Assembly: GCA_050250665.1 (NCBI GenBank) | Contig: JBFWOF010000035.1 | Span: 1-64,000, forward strand | From: JADKFD01 sp050250665 | GTDB lineage: Bacteria > Pseudomonadota > Gammaproteobacteria > Xanthomonadales > SZUA-5 | Direction: 5' to 3' | DNA: 64,000 nucleotides | In this document: positions 8,180 through 16,700 of the stretch, piece after piece | Position numbering within the stretch: the stretch's first letter is position 1 | How the letters are laid out: each line of letters opens with the position of its first letter | Notes under the pieces: model-generated | What the model was told of the DNA's origin: nothing | The model's input: the letters and a program-made list of their open reading frames with translations, nothing else | Databases searched by the model: none | Program-made: the position numbers and the translations under genes

Positions 8180-9106
8180 TCAGACCAGCTTGCGCGGCGG
8201 GATGGGCGCCAGCATTTCCGGCGCAGCGGAATGCAGCCCGGCGTCACCGCCCTTGGCCGGCATGGTCAGCGGCCCAAGGGTGTCCAGATAGGCATCGGTT
8301 CCAGAATCGCGACGGTAGACGCTGAGATCGACGGTGCGATCGCGAAAGCTCTTCAACGGTTGGCCGAGGCCGTTGACGCCGGTTTCGCGCTGCCGGCGCA
8401 CGCGCGCGAAGTCGATCTCGACCGGCAGGGTCTCGCTGGAACCGCCGGCCTGGGCCAGCACCGTACCGGTCGGATCGACCACGCAGGAGCGACCGATTCC
8501 GCCGGCGCCCAACCCATTGATGTCGAAGACATAGCACTGGAACTGCGCCGCCGTGGCCCGGGCGATGGCCAGTTCGACATCGCGGTCGATGGTGCCGGTG
8601 AGCACCGGATGGATCAGCACCTCGGCGCCCATGGCGGTCAGCGTTCGGGTGGTTTCGGGTATCCAGATGTCGTAGCAGATCGACAGGCCGCAGCGACCGA
8701 GACCGGGCACGTCGAACACACAGAAGTCGGTGCCGCCGGTCACATCGTGTTCGTAGGGCATGAACGGGAACATCTTGCGATAGCGGTCCACGACCACACC
8801 CTCGGGATTGATCACCGACGTGGTGTTGTAGAGCTTGCCATCGCTGCCGCGCTCGAACACCGAGCCGGGGATCAGCCAGATGCCGTGCTTGGCCGCCGCC
8901 GCCTGCAGGGAGCTTTCTTCAGGCCCCGGCAGGGTCACCGGCTGGTTGGGTACCGGGCCGCACTGGGCCAGTTCGCTGAACACGATCATCTGAGTCCAGG
9001 GAAAGCGGATCATCACCAGGTCGATCCGGTGCAGCATCTCGATCAGATTGCTGTGCAGCGCCGGGACCATCATCTGTACCCCGGCTATCGCGAATGGCAA
9101 GCTCAT
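8180..9106 (-). CDS. Carbon-nitrogen hydrolase (nitrilase superfamily amidase)
   Basis: A 308-residue enzyme with the Glu-Lys-Cys triad of the nitrilase superfamily: Glu45 (FSELA), Lys111 (YRKMFPF) and Cys144 (SICYDIWIPE). The family hydrolyses amides or carbamoyl groups. The triad context resembles aliphatic amidases and formamidases more than N-carbamoylputrescine amidase, so the substrate is open. I chose the ATG at 9106 because an AAGGA site sits just upstream. The gene lies between the aminotransferase (60 bp) and the decarboxylase (about 75 bp) on one strand. That suggests it cuts an amide formed in the same amine pathway, or an amide made by the ATP-grasp enzyme. No signal peptide is seen. 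Confidence 0.85.
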   Translation of the reverse strand: MSLPFAIAGVQMMVPALHSNLIEMLHRIDLVMIRFPWTQMIVFSELAQCGPVPNQPVTLPGPEESSLQAAAAKHGIWLIPGSVFERGSDGKLYNTTSVINPEGVVVDRYRKMFPFMPYEHDVTGGTDFCVFDVPGLGRCGLSICYDIWIPETTRTLTAMGAEVLIHPVLTGTIDRDVELAIARATAAQFQCYVFDINGLGAGGIGRSCVVDPTGTVLAQAGGSSETLPVEIDFARVRRQRETGVNGLGQPLKSFRDRTVDLSVYRRDSGTDAYLDTLGPLTMPAKGGDAGLHSAAPEMLAPIPPRKLV

Positions 9107-9166
9107 GAATTTCCTTGTGATTTGTGTCGGCGGGCTCCGTGCTGTCCGCAATGATTCCTGCGCTTT

Positions 9167-10501
9167 TCAAGCGGCAGGTGCGAGGGTACTTTGTTCGATG
9201 AAGGCCTCGCGCAGAATCCCGACGCCCTCACGCAGCAGTTCGTCGGAGATGGTCAGCGGCATCAGGAAGCGGATCACGTTGCTGCGCACGCCGCAGGCCA
9301 GCACCACCAGGCCACGCTGGGCACAGGCGTGCACCAGCAACTTGGTCAGCGCTGCATTGGGCTTGCTCGCATCGCCGTCCTGCACCAGCTCCATCGCCAC
9401 CATGGCGCCGACGCCGCGTATCTCGCCGATCAGTGGCTGCAGGCGGGTATCCGCGCGCAGATCCTCGAGCAGATCGCGCAGCAGGGTGCCGACATGATCG
9501 GCCCGCGCGCACAGCTGTTCTTCGGCAATCACGTCCAGCACCGCCAACGCCGCAGCGCAGGAAATCGGCGAGCCGGCGTAGGTACCCCCCAGACCACCGG
9601 GCATCGGCGCGTCCATGATCTCGGCCTTGCCGATGACGCCGGAGATGGGAAAGCCGCCGCCCATGCTCTTGGCGACGGTCATCAGATCCGGCTCGATACC
9701 GGCATGCTCGATGGCGAACAGCTTGCCGGTGCGGGCGAATCCGCTCTGAACCTCGTCGATGATCAGGACGATGCCGTGCTGATCGCAGATGGCGCGCAAG
9801 GCCTGCAGGAATTCGCGCGGTGCGATGTAGAAACCGCCCTCGCCCTGCACCGGCTCGATCACCATGGCCGCAATCTGGCTGGGATCGAGATCGGCATGCA
9901 GCAGGGTATCGAGCGCGGCCAGCGTGTGCGCGGCGCTGACGCCGTGATAGGCGATCGGATAGGGCAGGTGATAGACCTCGCCGGGCAGCGTGCCGAATCC
10001 GGCCTTGTAGGGCAGCACCTTGCCGGTCAGCGACATCGCCATCATCGTGCGGCCGTGGAATGCGCCGGAAAAGGCAATCACGCCATTGCGCCGGGTGTGG
10101 GCGCGGGCGATCTTGATCGCGTTCTCGACGGCCTCGGCACCACTGTTGAAGAAGATCGTCTTCTTCGGTGTCGGGCCCGGGGCCAGATCATTCAGGCGCT
10201 CGGCCAGCTGCACATATTCGGGGTAGGGATTGATCTGAAAGCAGGTGTGGCTGAATTTCTCCAGCTGGGCGGCAACCGCGGCCTTGACGCGTGGATGCAG
10301 ATGGCCGGTGTTCAGCACCGCGATGCCGGAGGCAAAGTCTATGTAGCGCCGGCCTTCGACATCCCAGAGCTCGGAGTTCTCCGCTCTGGCCACGAAGACC
10401 GGCAACATGGTGTAGACGCCGCGCGGGATGGCAGCCTGGCGACGGGCCTGCCAGTCGGCGTTCGTGTCCGGACTATCGGACGACACAGTGGATTGCGGCA
10501 T
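9167..10501 (-). CDS. gabT: GabT-like class III omega-aminotransferase
   Basis: A 444-residue class III PLP aminotransferase closely resembling 4-aminobutyrate/5-aminovalerate transaminases. Seen motifs: the N-terminal ASGIAVLNTGHLHP, the phosphate-binding NSGAEAVENAIKIAR, HGRT after SGAF, the EPVQGEGGF arm, the IIDEVQSGFARTGK aspartate, and the PLP lysine Lys278 in AKSMGGGFP. It would transfer the amino group of GABA (or putrescine, 5-aminovalerate) to 2-oxoglutarate. A strong GGAGGGGG site lies before the ATG. Placement between the agmatinase-family gene and the amidase/decarboxylase genes supports a role in arginine or polyamine breakdown. The choice among GABA, 5-aminovalerate and putrescine is inference. 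Confidence 0.9.
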   Translation of the reverse strand: MPQSTVSSDSPDTNADWQARRQAAIPRGVYTMLPVFVARAENSELWDVEGRRYIDFASGIAVLNTGHLHPRVKAAVAAQLEKFSHTCFQINPYPEYVQLAERLNDLAPGPTPKKTIFFNSGAEAVENAIKIARAHTRRNGVIAFSGAFHGRTMMAMSLTGKVLPYKAGFGTLPGEVYHLPYPIAYHGVSAAHTLAALDTLLHADLDPSQIAAMVIEPVQGEGGFYIAPREFLQALRAICDQHGIVLIIDEVQSGFARTGKLFAIEHAGIEPDLMTVAKSMGGGFPISGVIGKAEIMDAPMPGGLGGTYAGSPISCAAALAVLDVIAEEQLCARADHVGTLLRDLLEDLRADTRLQPLIGEIRGVGAMVAMELVQDGDASKPNAALTKLLVHACAQRGLVVLACGVRSNVIRFLMPLTISDELLREGVGILREAFIEQSTLAPAA

Positions 10502-10838
10502 GCCCCCTCCAATAGAAAGTCGATCGTTGTGATATCGCCGAGCTCAGCATCTCACTGAGGCTACTTGCCGTGGCAAGGACAGTGACAGTGACAGGGTGCG
10601 CCAAAGGCTGCCAACGGAGCGTGACCATGCGCGTTGGCGGTGCAGACAGAGACGGCAAAAGCCTGCCAGCTCAGGATTGAAAAAAGCAGTTGGATCAAGC
10701 ACACCCATGGTGACCGGGTGCAAGGGAAAAAGCAAATAGAGCGCCGGGCAGCGCCAGGTCTGCGCCAGAACTTGCGCAGTCTCCGAGGCGCCCGGTCAGT
10801 CAGGGCGGGCACGCCGGCTGACCGCTGCACTGAGCCCG
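10502..10838. other. Spacer of about 335 bp, no gene seen
   Basis: Between the agmatinase-family and gabT-like genes (both minus strand). It contains direct short repeats such as AGTGACAGTGACAG but no convincing reading frame with a ribosome site. It may hold the promoter and leader of the gabT-to-ATP-grasp operon, since gabT has its own strong ribosome site. No clear terminator is seen. Confidence 0.6.
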
Positions 10839-11828
10839 TCAGCGCCCTCGATCCGCGGTGTGGTTCGCGCCGCCCGCGGCAAAGGCGGCAAGCAGTTCCT
10901 GGGCGACGCTGGCGGCGGCCAGTGCCGTGATCTCGGCGTGGTCGTAAGGCGGCGAGACTTCGACCACGTCCATGCCGATGATGTTGAGCCCGGCCAGGCC
11001 GCGGATCAGTTCCAGCGCCTGATGGGTGGTGAAGCCGCCAACCACCGGTGTGCCGGTGCCGGGCGCGTGCGCCGGATCGAGGAAATCGACATCGAAGCTG
11101 ACATAGCAGGGGCGGGTGCCGACGCGCGCATGGATGGCGGCACAGGCGGCTTCGATGCCGGCCCGGTGCAGCCAGCGCGCATCGCGCACGTCGAAGCCGT
11201 GGGTGTCCTTGTTGCGCGTGCGCATGCCGAGCTGGATGGAGCAGGCCGGATCGACGATGCCGTTCATGGCCGCGTGGAAGAACATGCTGCCGTGGTCGAT
11301 ACGCGGACTGGCATCGGCCCAGGTGTCGCTGTGAGCGTCGAAGTGGATCAGGGCAATGGGCTCCGCGCGGCGCGCGCGCAGCGCCTTGAGGATGGGATAG
11401 CTGATGAAATGGTCGCCGCCCAGCGCCAGCGTGCTTACCCCGGATGCGGCGATATCGGCGAATGCGGCCTCGATCAGATCCGGGATCTGTTCCGGGCGAC
11501 CCTGGTCGAACCAGACATCACCCCAGTCGACGATGTTCAGCGCCTCACAGGGATCGACATCCCAGGCGTAGGGTCCGCACCAGGCCAGCGAGGCCGAAGC
11601 GGCGCGTATCGCCCGGGGCCCGAGCCGCGTGCCCGGTCGATTGGTGGTGGCGAGGTCGAAGGGCACGCCGATCACGGCGACATCGACGCCGCTCAGATCC
11701 TTGCTGTAGCGACGACGCAGAAAGCTCAGGGCGCCCGAATAGGTGGGTTCGGCCACGCTGCCGTAAGGCGAGGTGCGGGTGAACGCCAGATCGCAGGTCT
11801 TCGGGTGAGCCGGGTCGTCTTTCGCCAT
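10839..11828 (-). CDS. speB: Agmatinase/ureohydrolase family enzyme
   Basis: A 329-residue ureohydrolase with all the Mn-binding motifs: GGDHFISYP, FDAHSDTW and SFDVDFLDPAHAPGTGTP. It releases urea from a guanidino compound; the PGTGTP variant and neighbours fit agmatinase (agmatine to putrescine), but guanidinobutyrase is possible. I start it at the ATG at 11828 (MAKDDPA); an upstream in-frame start would add 18 unlikely residues. It is the first gene of the minus-strand arginine block and faces the aldehyde dehydrogenase gene across a repeat-containing divergent region. Confidence 0.88.
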   Translation of the reverse strand: MAKDDPAHPKTCDLAFTRTSPYGSVAEPTYSGALSFLRRRYSKDLSGVDVAVIGVPFDLATTNRPGTRLGPRAIRAASASLAWCGPYAWDVDPCEALNIVDWGDVWFDQGRPEQIPDLIEAAFADIAASGVSTLALGGDHFISYPILKALRARRAEPIALIHFDAHSDTWADASPRIDHGSMFFHAAMNGIVDPACSIQLGMRTRNKDTHGFDVRDARWLHRAGIEAACAAIHARVGTRPCYVSFDVDFLDPAHAPGTGTPVVGGFTTHQALELIRGLAGLNIIGMDVVEVSPPYDHAEITALAAASVAQELLAAFAAGGANHTADRGR

Positions 11829-12150
11829 GGTGCAGGAGTCCGTTGGGAAGCAGGGCCTCGGCGATCGTAGGCCAGCGGGCATCCTTGACGCTAGATGATC
11901 AGGTTCATCAGTAGTCTCCGCCGGGTAGGTCAGGTTGTCCGCGCAGCGGGTTTCGTGAGGCTTCTTGTGACATCGGGGCTGGGTCGCGACACCGTGTCAC
12001 GTAGGCCTTTCAGGCCAACGTGACCTACGAAAGCCGGGTCTCTGGTAGGTCACGTTGTCCGCGCAGCGGGCTACGTGACATCGGTCCTGAACCCACGACC
12101 GAGTAGCGATATGCTTCGAGCCGACGAACAACCGACAACCAGGAATCCCC
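11829..12150. repeat. Divergent intergenic region with duplicated 'GTAGGTCACGTTG' repeats
   Basis: About 320 bp between the agmatinase-family gene and the aldehyde dehydrogenase gene. Two direct copies of a segment reading GTAGGTCA(G/C)GTTGTCCGCG then CAGCGGG lie at about 11924-11951 and 12043-12070, with an inverted relative (CACGTAGGCCTTTCAGGCCA...) between them. The same family recurs at 15718-15800. Both promoters must lie here, but I cannot place them. Confidence 0.6.
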
Positions 12151-13650
12151 ATGCCTGCAATGAGCAAGGAACAATGGCTGGCTCGCGCCGCGGAGCTGCA
12201 TATTCCGCATCAGGCTTTCATCGACGGCAAGTCCGTGGATGCCGCCAGCGGCGCCACCTTCGACTGCATCAGCCCGATCGACGGTCGTCTGCTGGCCAAG
12301 GTCGCGTCCTGCGGTGCTGAGGATGTCGAGCGCGCCGTTGCCGCCGCCAGGCGCAGTTTCGAGGCGGGGGTCTGGTCGGCACGGCCGCCAGTGCAGCGCA
12401 AGAAGGTGCTGCAGCGCTTCGCCGAATTGATGCAGCAGTACCGCGAGGAACTGGCCTTGCTGGAAACGCTGGACATGGGCAAGCCGATCAACGATGCCCT
12501 GAAGGTGGATCTGCCCGCCAGCGTGCGCTGCATGAGTTGGACCGCCGAAGCCATCGACAAGGTTTACGGCGAGGTGGCGCCCACCGGACCGGATGAGCTG
12601 GGGCTGATCACGCGCGAGCCGCTGGGCGTGATCGGCGCCATTGTGCCGTGGAATTTCCCGCTGCTGATGGCCAGCTGGAAGATCGCCCCGGCGCTGGCGA
12701 CCGGCAATTCGGTGATCCTGAAACCTTCGGAAAAATCTCCGCTGACGGCGCTGCGCATCGCCGAGCTGGCGATGGAAGCGGGCATACCCGCCGGGGTGTT
12801 CAATGTGCTGCCGGGATTCGGCAAGGAAGCCGGCGAACCTCTGGCCTCGCACATGGACGTCGACGGGCTGGTCTTCACCGGTTCGACCGGCGTCGGCAAG
12901 CATCTGCTCGGTTGCGCCGCTCGTTCCAACATGAAGCGCGCCTTCATGGAATGCGGCGGCAAGAGTCCGAACATCGTGTTCGCCGACGCGCCCAACCTCA
13001 AACGTGCCGCCTACGCTGCCGCTTCGGGCATTTTCTACAATCAGGGCGAGGTCTGCACCGCCGCTTCGCGTCTGCTGGTCGAGCGCAGTATCCAGGACGA
13101 GTTCGTGGCCATGGTGGTCGAGGCCGGTCGCGGCATGCGTCCGCGTCATCCGCTGGATCCGGATGCGCCGACCGGCGCCATGGTCGACGATATCCAGATG
13201 CAGCGCGTGCTCGGCTACATCGGGAAGGGCAACGAACAGGGCGCACGCCTGCGTCTGGGCGGCGAGCGCGTGCTGAGCGAAACCGGCGGCTACTACATCG
13301 AGCCCACGATCTTCGATCAGGTCCGCCCGGACATGAGCATTGCCGCGGAAGAGATCTTCGGCCCGGTGTTGTCGGTGATCGCCTTCGATGAGGAAGCCGA
13401 GGCGCTGAAGATCGCCAACGACAGCGCCTATGGGCTCGCTGCAGGTGTGTGGACCCGCGACATCAACCGCGCCCATCGCATGGCCCGCAAGCTGCGGGCC
13501 GGCAGTGTCTGGGTCAACTACTGGGACGGTGGCGACATGACCGCACCCTTCGGCGGCTACAAGCAGTCGGGCAATGGTCGCGACAAATCCCTGCACGCCT
13601 TCGAGAAGTACACCGAGCTCAAGGCCACCTGGATCAATCTGGCGGATTGA
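12151..13650 (+). CDS. Aldehyde dehydrogenase, PuuC-like
   Basis: A 499-residue NAD(P)-dependent aldehyde dehydrogenase. The catalytic Cys is residue 302 (GEVCTAAS) and the general base Glu is about 267 (MECGGKSPN). The Asn of VPWNFPLL, the cofactor segment KPSEKSPL and GSTGVGK are present. Overall pattern and length match gamma-glutamyl-gamma-aminobutyraldehyde/aminobutyraldehyde dehydrogenases. It would oxidise an aminoaldehyde from polyamine breakdown to the amino acid. It is transcribed away from the agmatinase/gabT block, and its function fits that block. Exact aldehyde is inferred. Confidence 0.9.
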   Translation: MPAMSKEQWLARAAELHIPHQAFIDGKSVDAASGATFDCISPIDGRLLAKVASCGAEDVERAVAAARRSFEAGVWSARPPVQRKKVLQRFAELMQQYREELALLETLDMGKPINDALKVDLPASVRCMSWTAEAIDKVYGEVAPTGPDELGLITREPLGVIGAIVPWNFPLLMASWKIAPALATGNSVILKPSEKSPLTALRIAELAMEAGIPAGVFNVLPGFGKEAGEPLASHMDVDGLVFTGSTGVGKHLLGCAARSNMKRAFMECGGKSPNIVFADAPNLKRAAYAAASGIFYNQGEVCTAASRLLVERSIQDEFVAMVVEAGRGMRPRHPLDPDAPTGAMVDDIQMQRVLGYIGKGNEQGARLRLGGERVLSETGGYYIEPTIFDQVRPDMSIAAEEIFGPVLSVIAFDEEAEALKIANDSAYGLAAGVWTRDINRAHRMARKLRAGSVWVNYWDGGDMTAPFGGYKQSGNGRDKSLHAFEKYTELKATWINLAD

Positions 13651-14124
13651 GGCCGTTGCGGGAAACACAGGCGGGATCGCCTGCTGCGCGTAGCCCGTTG
13701 TGCCGCGCAGCGGCTCAGCGGGGCTTCTGCATCACCGCCCGGCGCCCTGTCGTCCTCAGAGCCGCGGCCGCCGGCGCGAATACCCGCCGGCACTCATCAG
13801 AATCCACACGCGCCGGAGCCGCGCTACCAACTGTAGGAGCGACCTCGCGTCGCGACCGGCCAGCCGCACGTCCGCCGCAGCGGTCGCGCCGCAAGGGCGC
13901 TCCTACCGGTGAACAAAGTCGGCGTTGCGCTCACAACGAGCCCGCGGAAAAGGCTAGAGACCGTCACTCCCAGTGCACTTCTCCGCGTTCTCCGCGCCTC
14001 CGCGTGAGATATCCGGCGCTCAGCCGCGGAATGCGGCCGTGGAGGGCGCCGCGCCGCGGCGCCGCCTTGCTTTTCCTGTAGGTCAAAAGCGACCGCGCAG
14101 GCGCGCGGCCCTCCTTGAAGCCGC
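13651..14124. repeat. Repeat-rich spacer of about 470 bp
   Basis: It contains a segment (about 13686-13745) reading CGTAGCCCGTTGTGCCGCGC that is the inverted relative of 15540-15615. It also has a TAGGAGCGACCTCGCGTCGC repeat and one copy of the 39-bp family at about 13880-13920. A TTCTCCGCGTTCTCCGCG motif lies near 13978, and the GC-rich element spans 14040-14116. No gene is credible. Confidence 0.8.
14040..14116 (+). repeat. GC-rich dispersed element, copy 2
   Basis: The ends form short GC-rich palindromes (GGCGCCGCGCCGCGGCGCC at one end, CCGCGCAGGCGCGCGG at the other) with a less conserved centre. Related copies lie at 3418-3490 (same orientation) and 37356-37433 (opposite orientation). 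Each sits just outside a coding region. Confidence 0.75.
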
Positions 14125-14511
14125 TCAGATCTCTACCGCGCGTTGCTCCTGGGTCCAGGCGTTGAAGCCGCCCGCCAGGGACAGCGGTTCGACAAAACCC
14201 AGACGCTTCAGAGCCTCGGCCGCGAGCGCGCTGCGGCCACCGCTGCGGCAATACACCGCGATCGGCTGATCGCGATGGGCCAAGGCAGGATCCTTGACGA
14301 AATTCACCGCCGGATGACCGTCAATTTCGAATTCGAGCACGCCACGCGGAATGTTGACTGCTCCGGGGATGTGGCCTGCGGCAAATTCCGCCGGCTCGCG
14401 CACGTCGACGATCGGGCATCCGCCGCTCTGCAGACGCAACAATTCAGTGCCGCCAATTTCCTTGATCTGTGATCTGGCGTGAGAGATCAGATCCTGTACC
14501 GTGGTGCGCAT
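14125..14511 (-). CDS. Single-domain rhodanese sulfurtransferase
   Basis: A 128-residue rhodanese. The active-site loop CRSGGRS has Cys88 as the persulfide-forming residue, and DVREPAEFAAGHIPGA is the conserved substrate-side motif. I prefer the ATG at 14511 because a GGAG site sits 6 bases upstream; an ATG 8 codons earlier has none. There is no signal peptide, so it is cytosolic. It is divergent to a persulfide-dioxygenase-like gene, the pairing seen in persulfide detoxification operons. It likely passes sulfur between thiosulfate, glutathione persulfide and acceptors. Confidence 0.9.
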   Translation of the reverse strand: MRTTVQDLISHARSQIKEIGGTELLRLQSGGCPIVDVREPAEFAAGHIPGAVNIPRGVLEFEIDGHPAVNFVKDPALAHRDQPIAVYCRSGGRSALAAEALKRLGFVEPLSLAGGFNAWTQEQRAVEI

Positions 14512-14543
14512 GCTCTGCTCCGTAGTCGGCTGCATTAAGATTC

Positions 14544-14556
14544 ATCTACTTTAGAT
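14544..14556. promoter_or_regulatory. Inverted repeat in rhodanese/MBL divergent promoter region
   Basis: ATCTA-CTT-TAGAT is a perfect 5-bp inverted repeat with a 3-bp spacer in an AT-rich pocket (14536-14575) inside otherwise GC-rich DNA. It is located between the two divergent sulfur genes. It is a candidate operator or promoter element for both, for instance for a persulfide-sensing repressor of the ArsR (BigR) or CsoR type. The regulator is not identified. Confidence 0.4.
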
Positions 14557-14658
14557 ATGGCTCATGTAATATGCAAGGCTGGACCGACGACGCGTTGGCG
14601 TCTGATTCATCGGACTCAGCGCGGCAAGTCCGGTCAACTCTTCCAACGGAGATCTTCC

Positions 14659-15522
14659 ATGCAAGCCCAGGTGCAACCCTTCTTTCACGCCCAGAGCAAT
14701 ACCTACACCTATGTCGTCAGCGATCCGGCGACCGGGGCAGCTGCGGTGATCGATCCTTGCCTGGATTTCGATGCCAGATCCGGGCGCACGGGCGTGAAGT
14801 CTGCGGCAGCCATACTCGAGCATCTGCAGTCCAAGGGCTTGCAGCTACTTTGGATACTTGAAACCCACGCGCATGCCGATCACCTCAGCGCCGGTCGCTG
14901 GCTGAAATCGCAGCAGCCGCAAGCGCAGCTGGCCATTGGCCAGGGTATCCGCGAGGTCCAGCACACCTTCAAGCCGGTGTTCAATCTGGGTGATGACTTT
15001 GCCACGGACGGCAGCCAGTTCGACCGGCTGTTCGCTGACGCCGAGCACTTTGCCATCGGCGAGCTGGATGCCGAAGTGCTGGCCACGCCCGGACACACCA
15101 ATGACAGTGTCAGCTATCTGATCGGCGATGCCCTGTTTGTGGGCGATACCCTGTTCATGCCCGACGGCGGCAGCGCCCGCTGCGACTTTCCGGGGGGCAG
15201 CGCCGCGCGTTTGTATCAGTCGATCCAGCGTCTGTACGCACTACCCGATAACACCCGGGTGTTTGTCTGTCACGACTATGGTCCCAACGGTCGCGAATTC
15301 CGCTGCCAGACCAGCATTGGTGAACAGAAGGCCGCCAATATCCATGTGCGTGCCGACGTCGCGCAGGCGGAGTTCGTGCGCATCCGCGAGGCCCGCGACG
15401 CCACGCTGGACATGCCGACGCTGATCCTGCCGTCGATACAGGTGAATATCCGCGCCGGTGATCTGCCGGAGCCCGAGGCCAACGGCGTGCGCTATCTGAA
15501 ATTGCCGCTGGACCAGTTCTGA
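14659..15522 (+). CDS. Persulfide dioxygenase-like MBL-fold hydrolase (ETHE1/Blh type)
   Basis: A 287-residue metallo-beta-lactamase-fold protein with HAHADH (His70-x-His72-x-Asp74-His75), TPGHTNDS, GDTLFMPDGGSARCDFPGG and CHDYGPNGREF. These match the ETHE1/Blh persulfide dioxygenase group, where two His and one Asp bind mononuclear iron. The reaction is glutathione persulfide plus O2 to sulfite and glutathione. An ACGGAG site precedes the ATG at 14659; upstream in-frame codons are not credible. It is divergent from the rhodanese and at the edge of the sox region, so it probably removes persulfide formed during sulfide or thiosulfate oxidation. Confidence 0.88.
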   Translation: MQAQVQPFFHAQSNTYTYVVSDPATGAAAVIDPCLDFDARSGRTGVKSAAAILEHLQSKGLQLLWILETHAHADHLSAGRWLKSQQPQAQLAIGQGIREVQHTFKPVFNLGDDFATDGSQFDRLFADAEHFAIGELDAEVLATPGHTNDSVSYLIGDALFVGDTLFMPDGGSARCDFPGGSAARLYQSIQRLYALPDNTRVFVCHDYGPNGREFRCQTSIGEQKAANIHVRADVAQAEFVRIREARDATLDMPTLILPSIQVNIRAGDLPEPEANGVRYLKLPLDQF

Positions 15523-16181
15523 TCGCTGGCAATGCCCGGCTCTTGTAGCCCGAAGTGCGCGCAGCGCTCTCCGGGCGGTGATGCAGATGAGCCCCGGTGA
15601 GCCACTGCGCGGCACACCAGGCTACGCACAGCAGGCGAGTTCATGGCCCGTGGGCAGTGTCGGACCGATACAGGTGGCTCTCCATGAACCCATGTCGCAG
15701 GTTTTTGATTTGCTCTTGCAGGTCACGTTGCTCGCGTAGCGAGCTACGTGACGCAACTGGATGTCACGTAGTCCGCTGACGCGGACAACATGACCTACGA
15801 CGGCGAGTTCATGGCCAGTGGGCAGTGTCGGGCCGACACACGCGGCTCGCAATGAACCATCCACAACTGATGATGCAGGCCGGAAGGATGCCGCGGACTT
15901 GCCGAAACTGATCAGATTCACCTAATTCATGTGTAACTAATTTAGCGAATTCCTGCGTCTTGCCCGTTGTAGGGCATCAGCATGTGCCCGAAATGCCTCT
16001 GCAAGACATTGATCGATAACACTAAAGCCTGAAATATGGCGACGATCTGCAGCAAGCCGAGTTGCTGCGCTGCACGGTTGACAGCGGCTGAGGGCTTCAT
16101 GAAAACTCACTGGACATACCCGGGGTGGTATCTGATGCGCTCCGGGTGAACTGCCCATGCACGGCACCTGGGAGGGTGAAC
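15523..16181. repeat. Spacer of about 660 bp with duplicated repeats
   Basis: It holds a GTAGCCCGAAGTGCGCGCAG repeat (15545-15615) and two direct copies about 165 bp apart of a segment reading GCGAGTTCATGGCC(C/A)GTGGG (about 15634 and 15801). Between them is a segment of the GTAGGTCACGTTG family (15718-15800). From 15915 to 15955 the DNA becomes AT-rich and includes the short palindrome CTAATTTAG (15937-15945), a possible regulatory site for the YeeE/YedE operon. No gene is seen. Confidence 0.7.
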
Positions 16182-16700
16182 ATGAGTTCAGAGGCGAAGC
16201 CGTTATGGCGTCCGCACGCAGCGGGCTTGCTGCTGGGATTGGGATTGCTGTTGACCTTCCTGCTCACCGGCCACGGTCTGGGCGGTAGCGGGTTCACCAC
16301 TGCCCTGGCGGCCGCCGGCGCTGACGTGTTGGCACCTTCAACCACGGCGGGGAACAGCTATCTGGGTCCCATGGTGTCCGACGGCAACAATCCGCTGGAT
16401 GCCTGGATCACCTGGCAGGTGCTGGGCGTAGCCATCGGCGCCTTGATCGGCGCGGTCTCTGCACGCCGTTTCCGGTTCGATGTCGATGGACCCACCCGCC
16501 TGAAGAAGGCGGGTCGATTGACCATGGCCCTGGTCGGCGGGGTCATTGCCGGATTTGGCGCGCGCATTTCCCTGGGCTGTACCAGCGGCCTTGGGCTGTC
16601 AGGCGCAGCGACGCTGGCTACTGCCGGTTTTGTGTTTCTCGGTGGCTTCTTCATTTCCGGTGCGATCTTCGGACTGCTGACACGGAGGCTGTGGCAATGA
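16182..16700 (+). CDS. YeeE/YedE family sulfur transporter half (first of pair 1)
   Basis: A 172-residue membrane protein with about four hydrophobic segments. The signature GARISLGCTSGLGLSG places the conserved Cys133 in the membrane, as in the thiosulfate importer TsuA and PmpA-type proteins. The ATG at 16182 has a GGGAGGG site. Its TGA overlaps the ATG of the second half (ATGA). The family moves thiosulfate or other sulfur species by a Cys relay. As the first gene of a five-gene run ending in a periplasmic sulfurtransferase, it likely handles sulfur produced or consumed near the Sox system. Confidence 0.88.
   Translation: MSSEAKPLWRPHAAGLLLGLGLLLTFLLTGHGLGGSGFTTALAAAGADVLAPSTTAGNSYLGPMVSDGNNPLDAWITWQVLGVAIGALIGAVSARRFRFDVDGPTRLKKAGRLTMALVGGVIAGFGARISLGCTSGLGLSGAATLATAGFVFLGGFFISGAIFGLLTRRLWQ

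Noticed and set aside
12025..13668. Long minus-strand frame of 547 residues
   Set aside because: It is antisense to the aldehyde dehydrogenase, whose motifs are complete.
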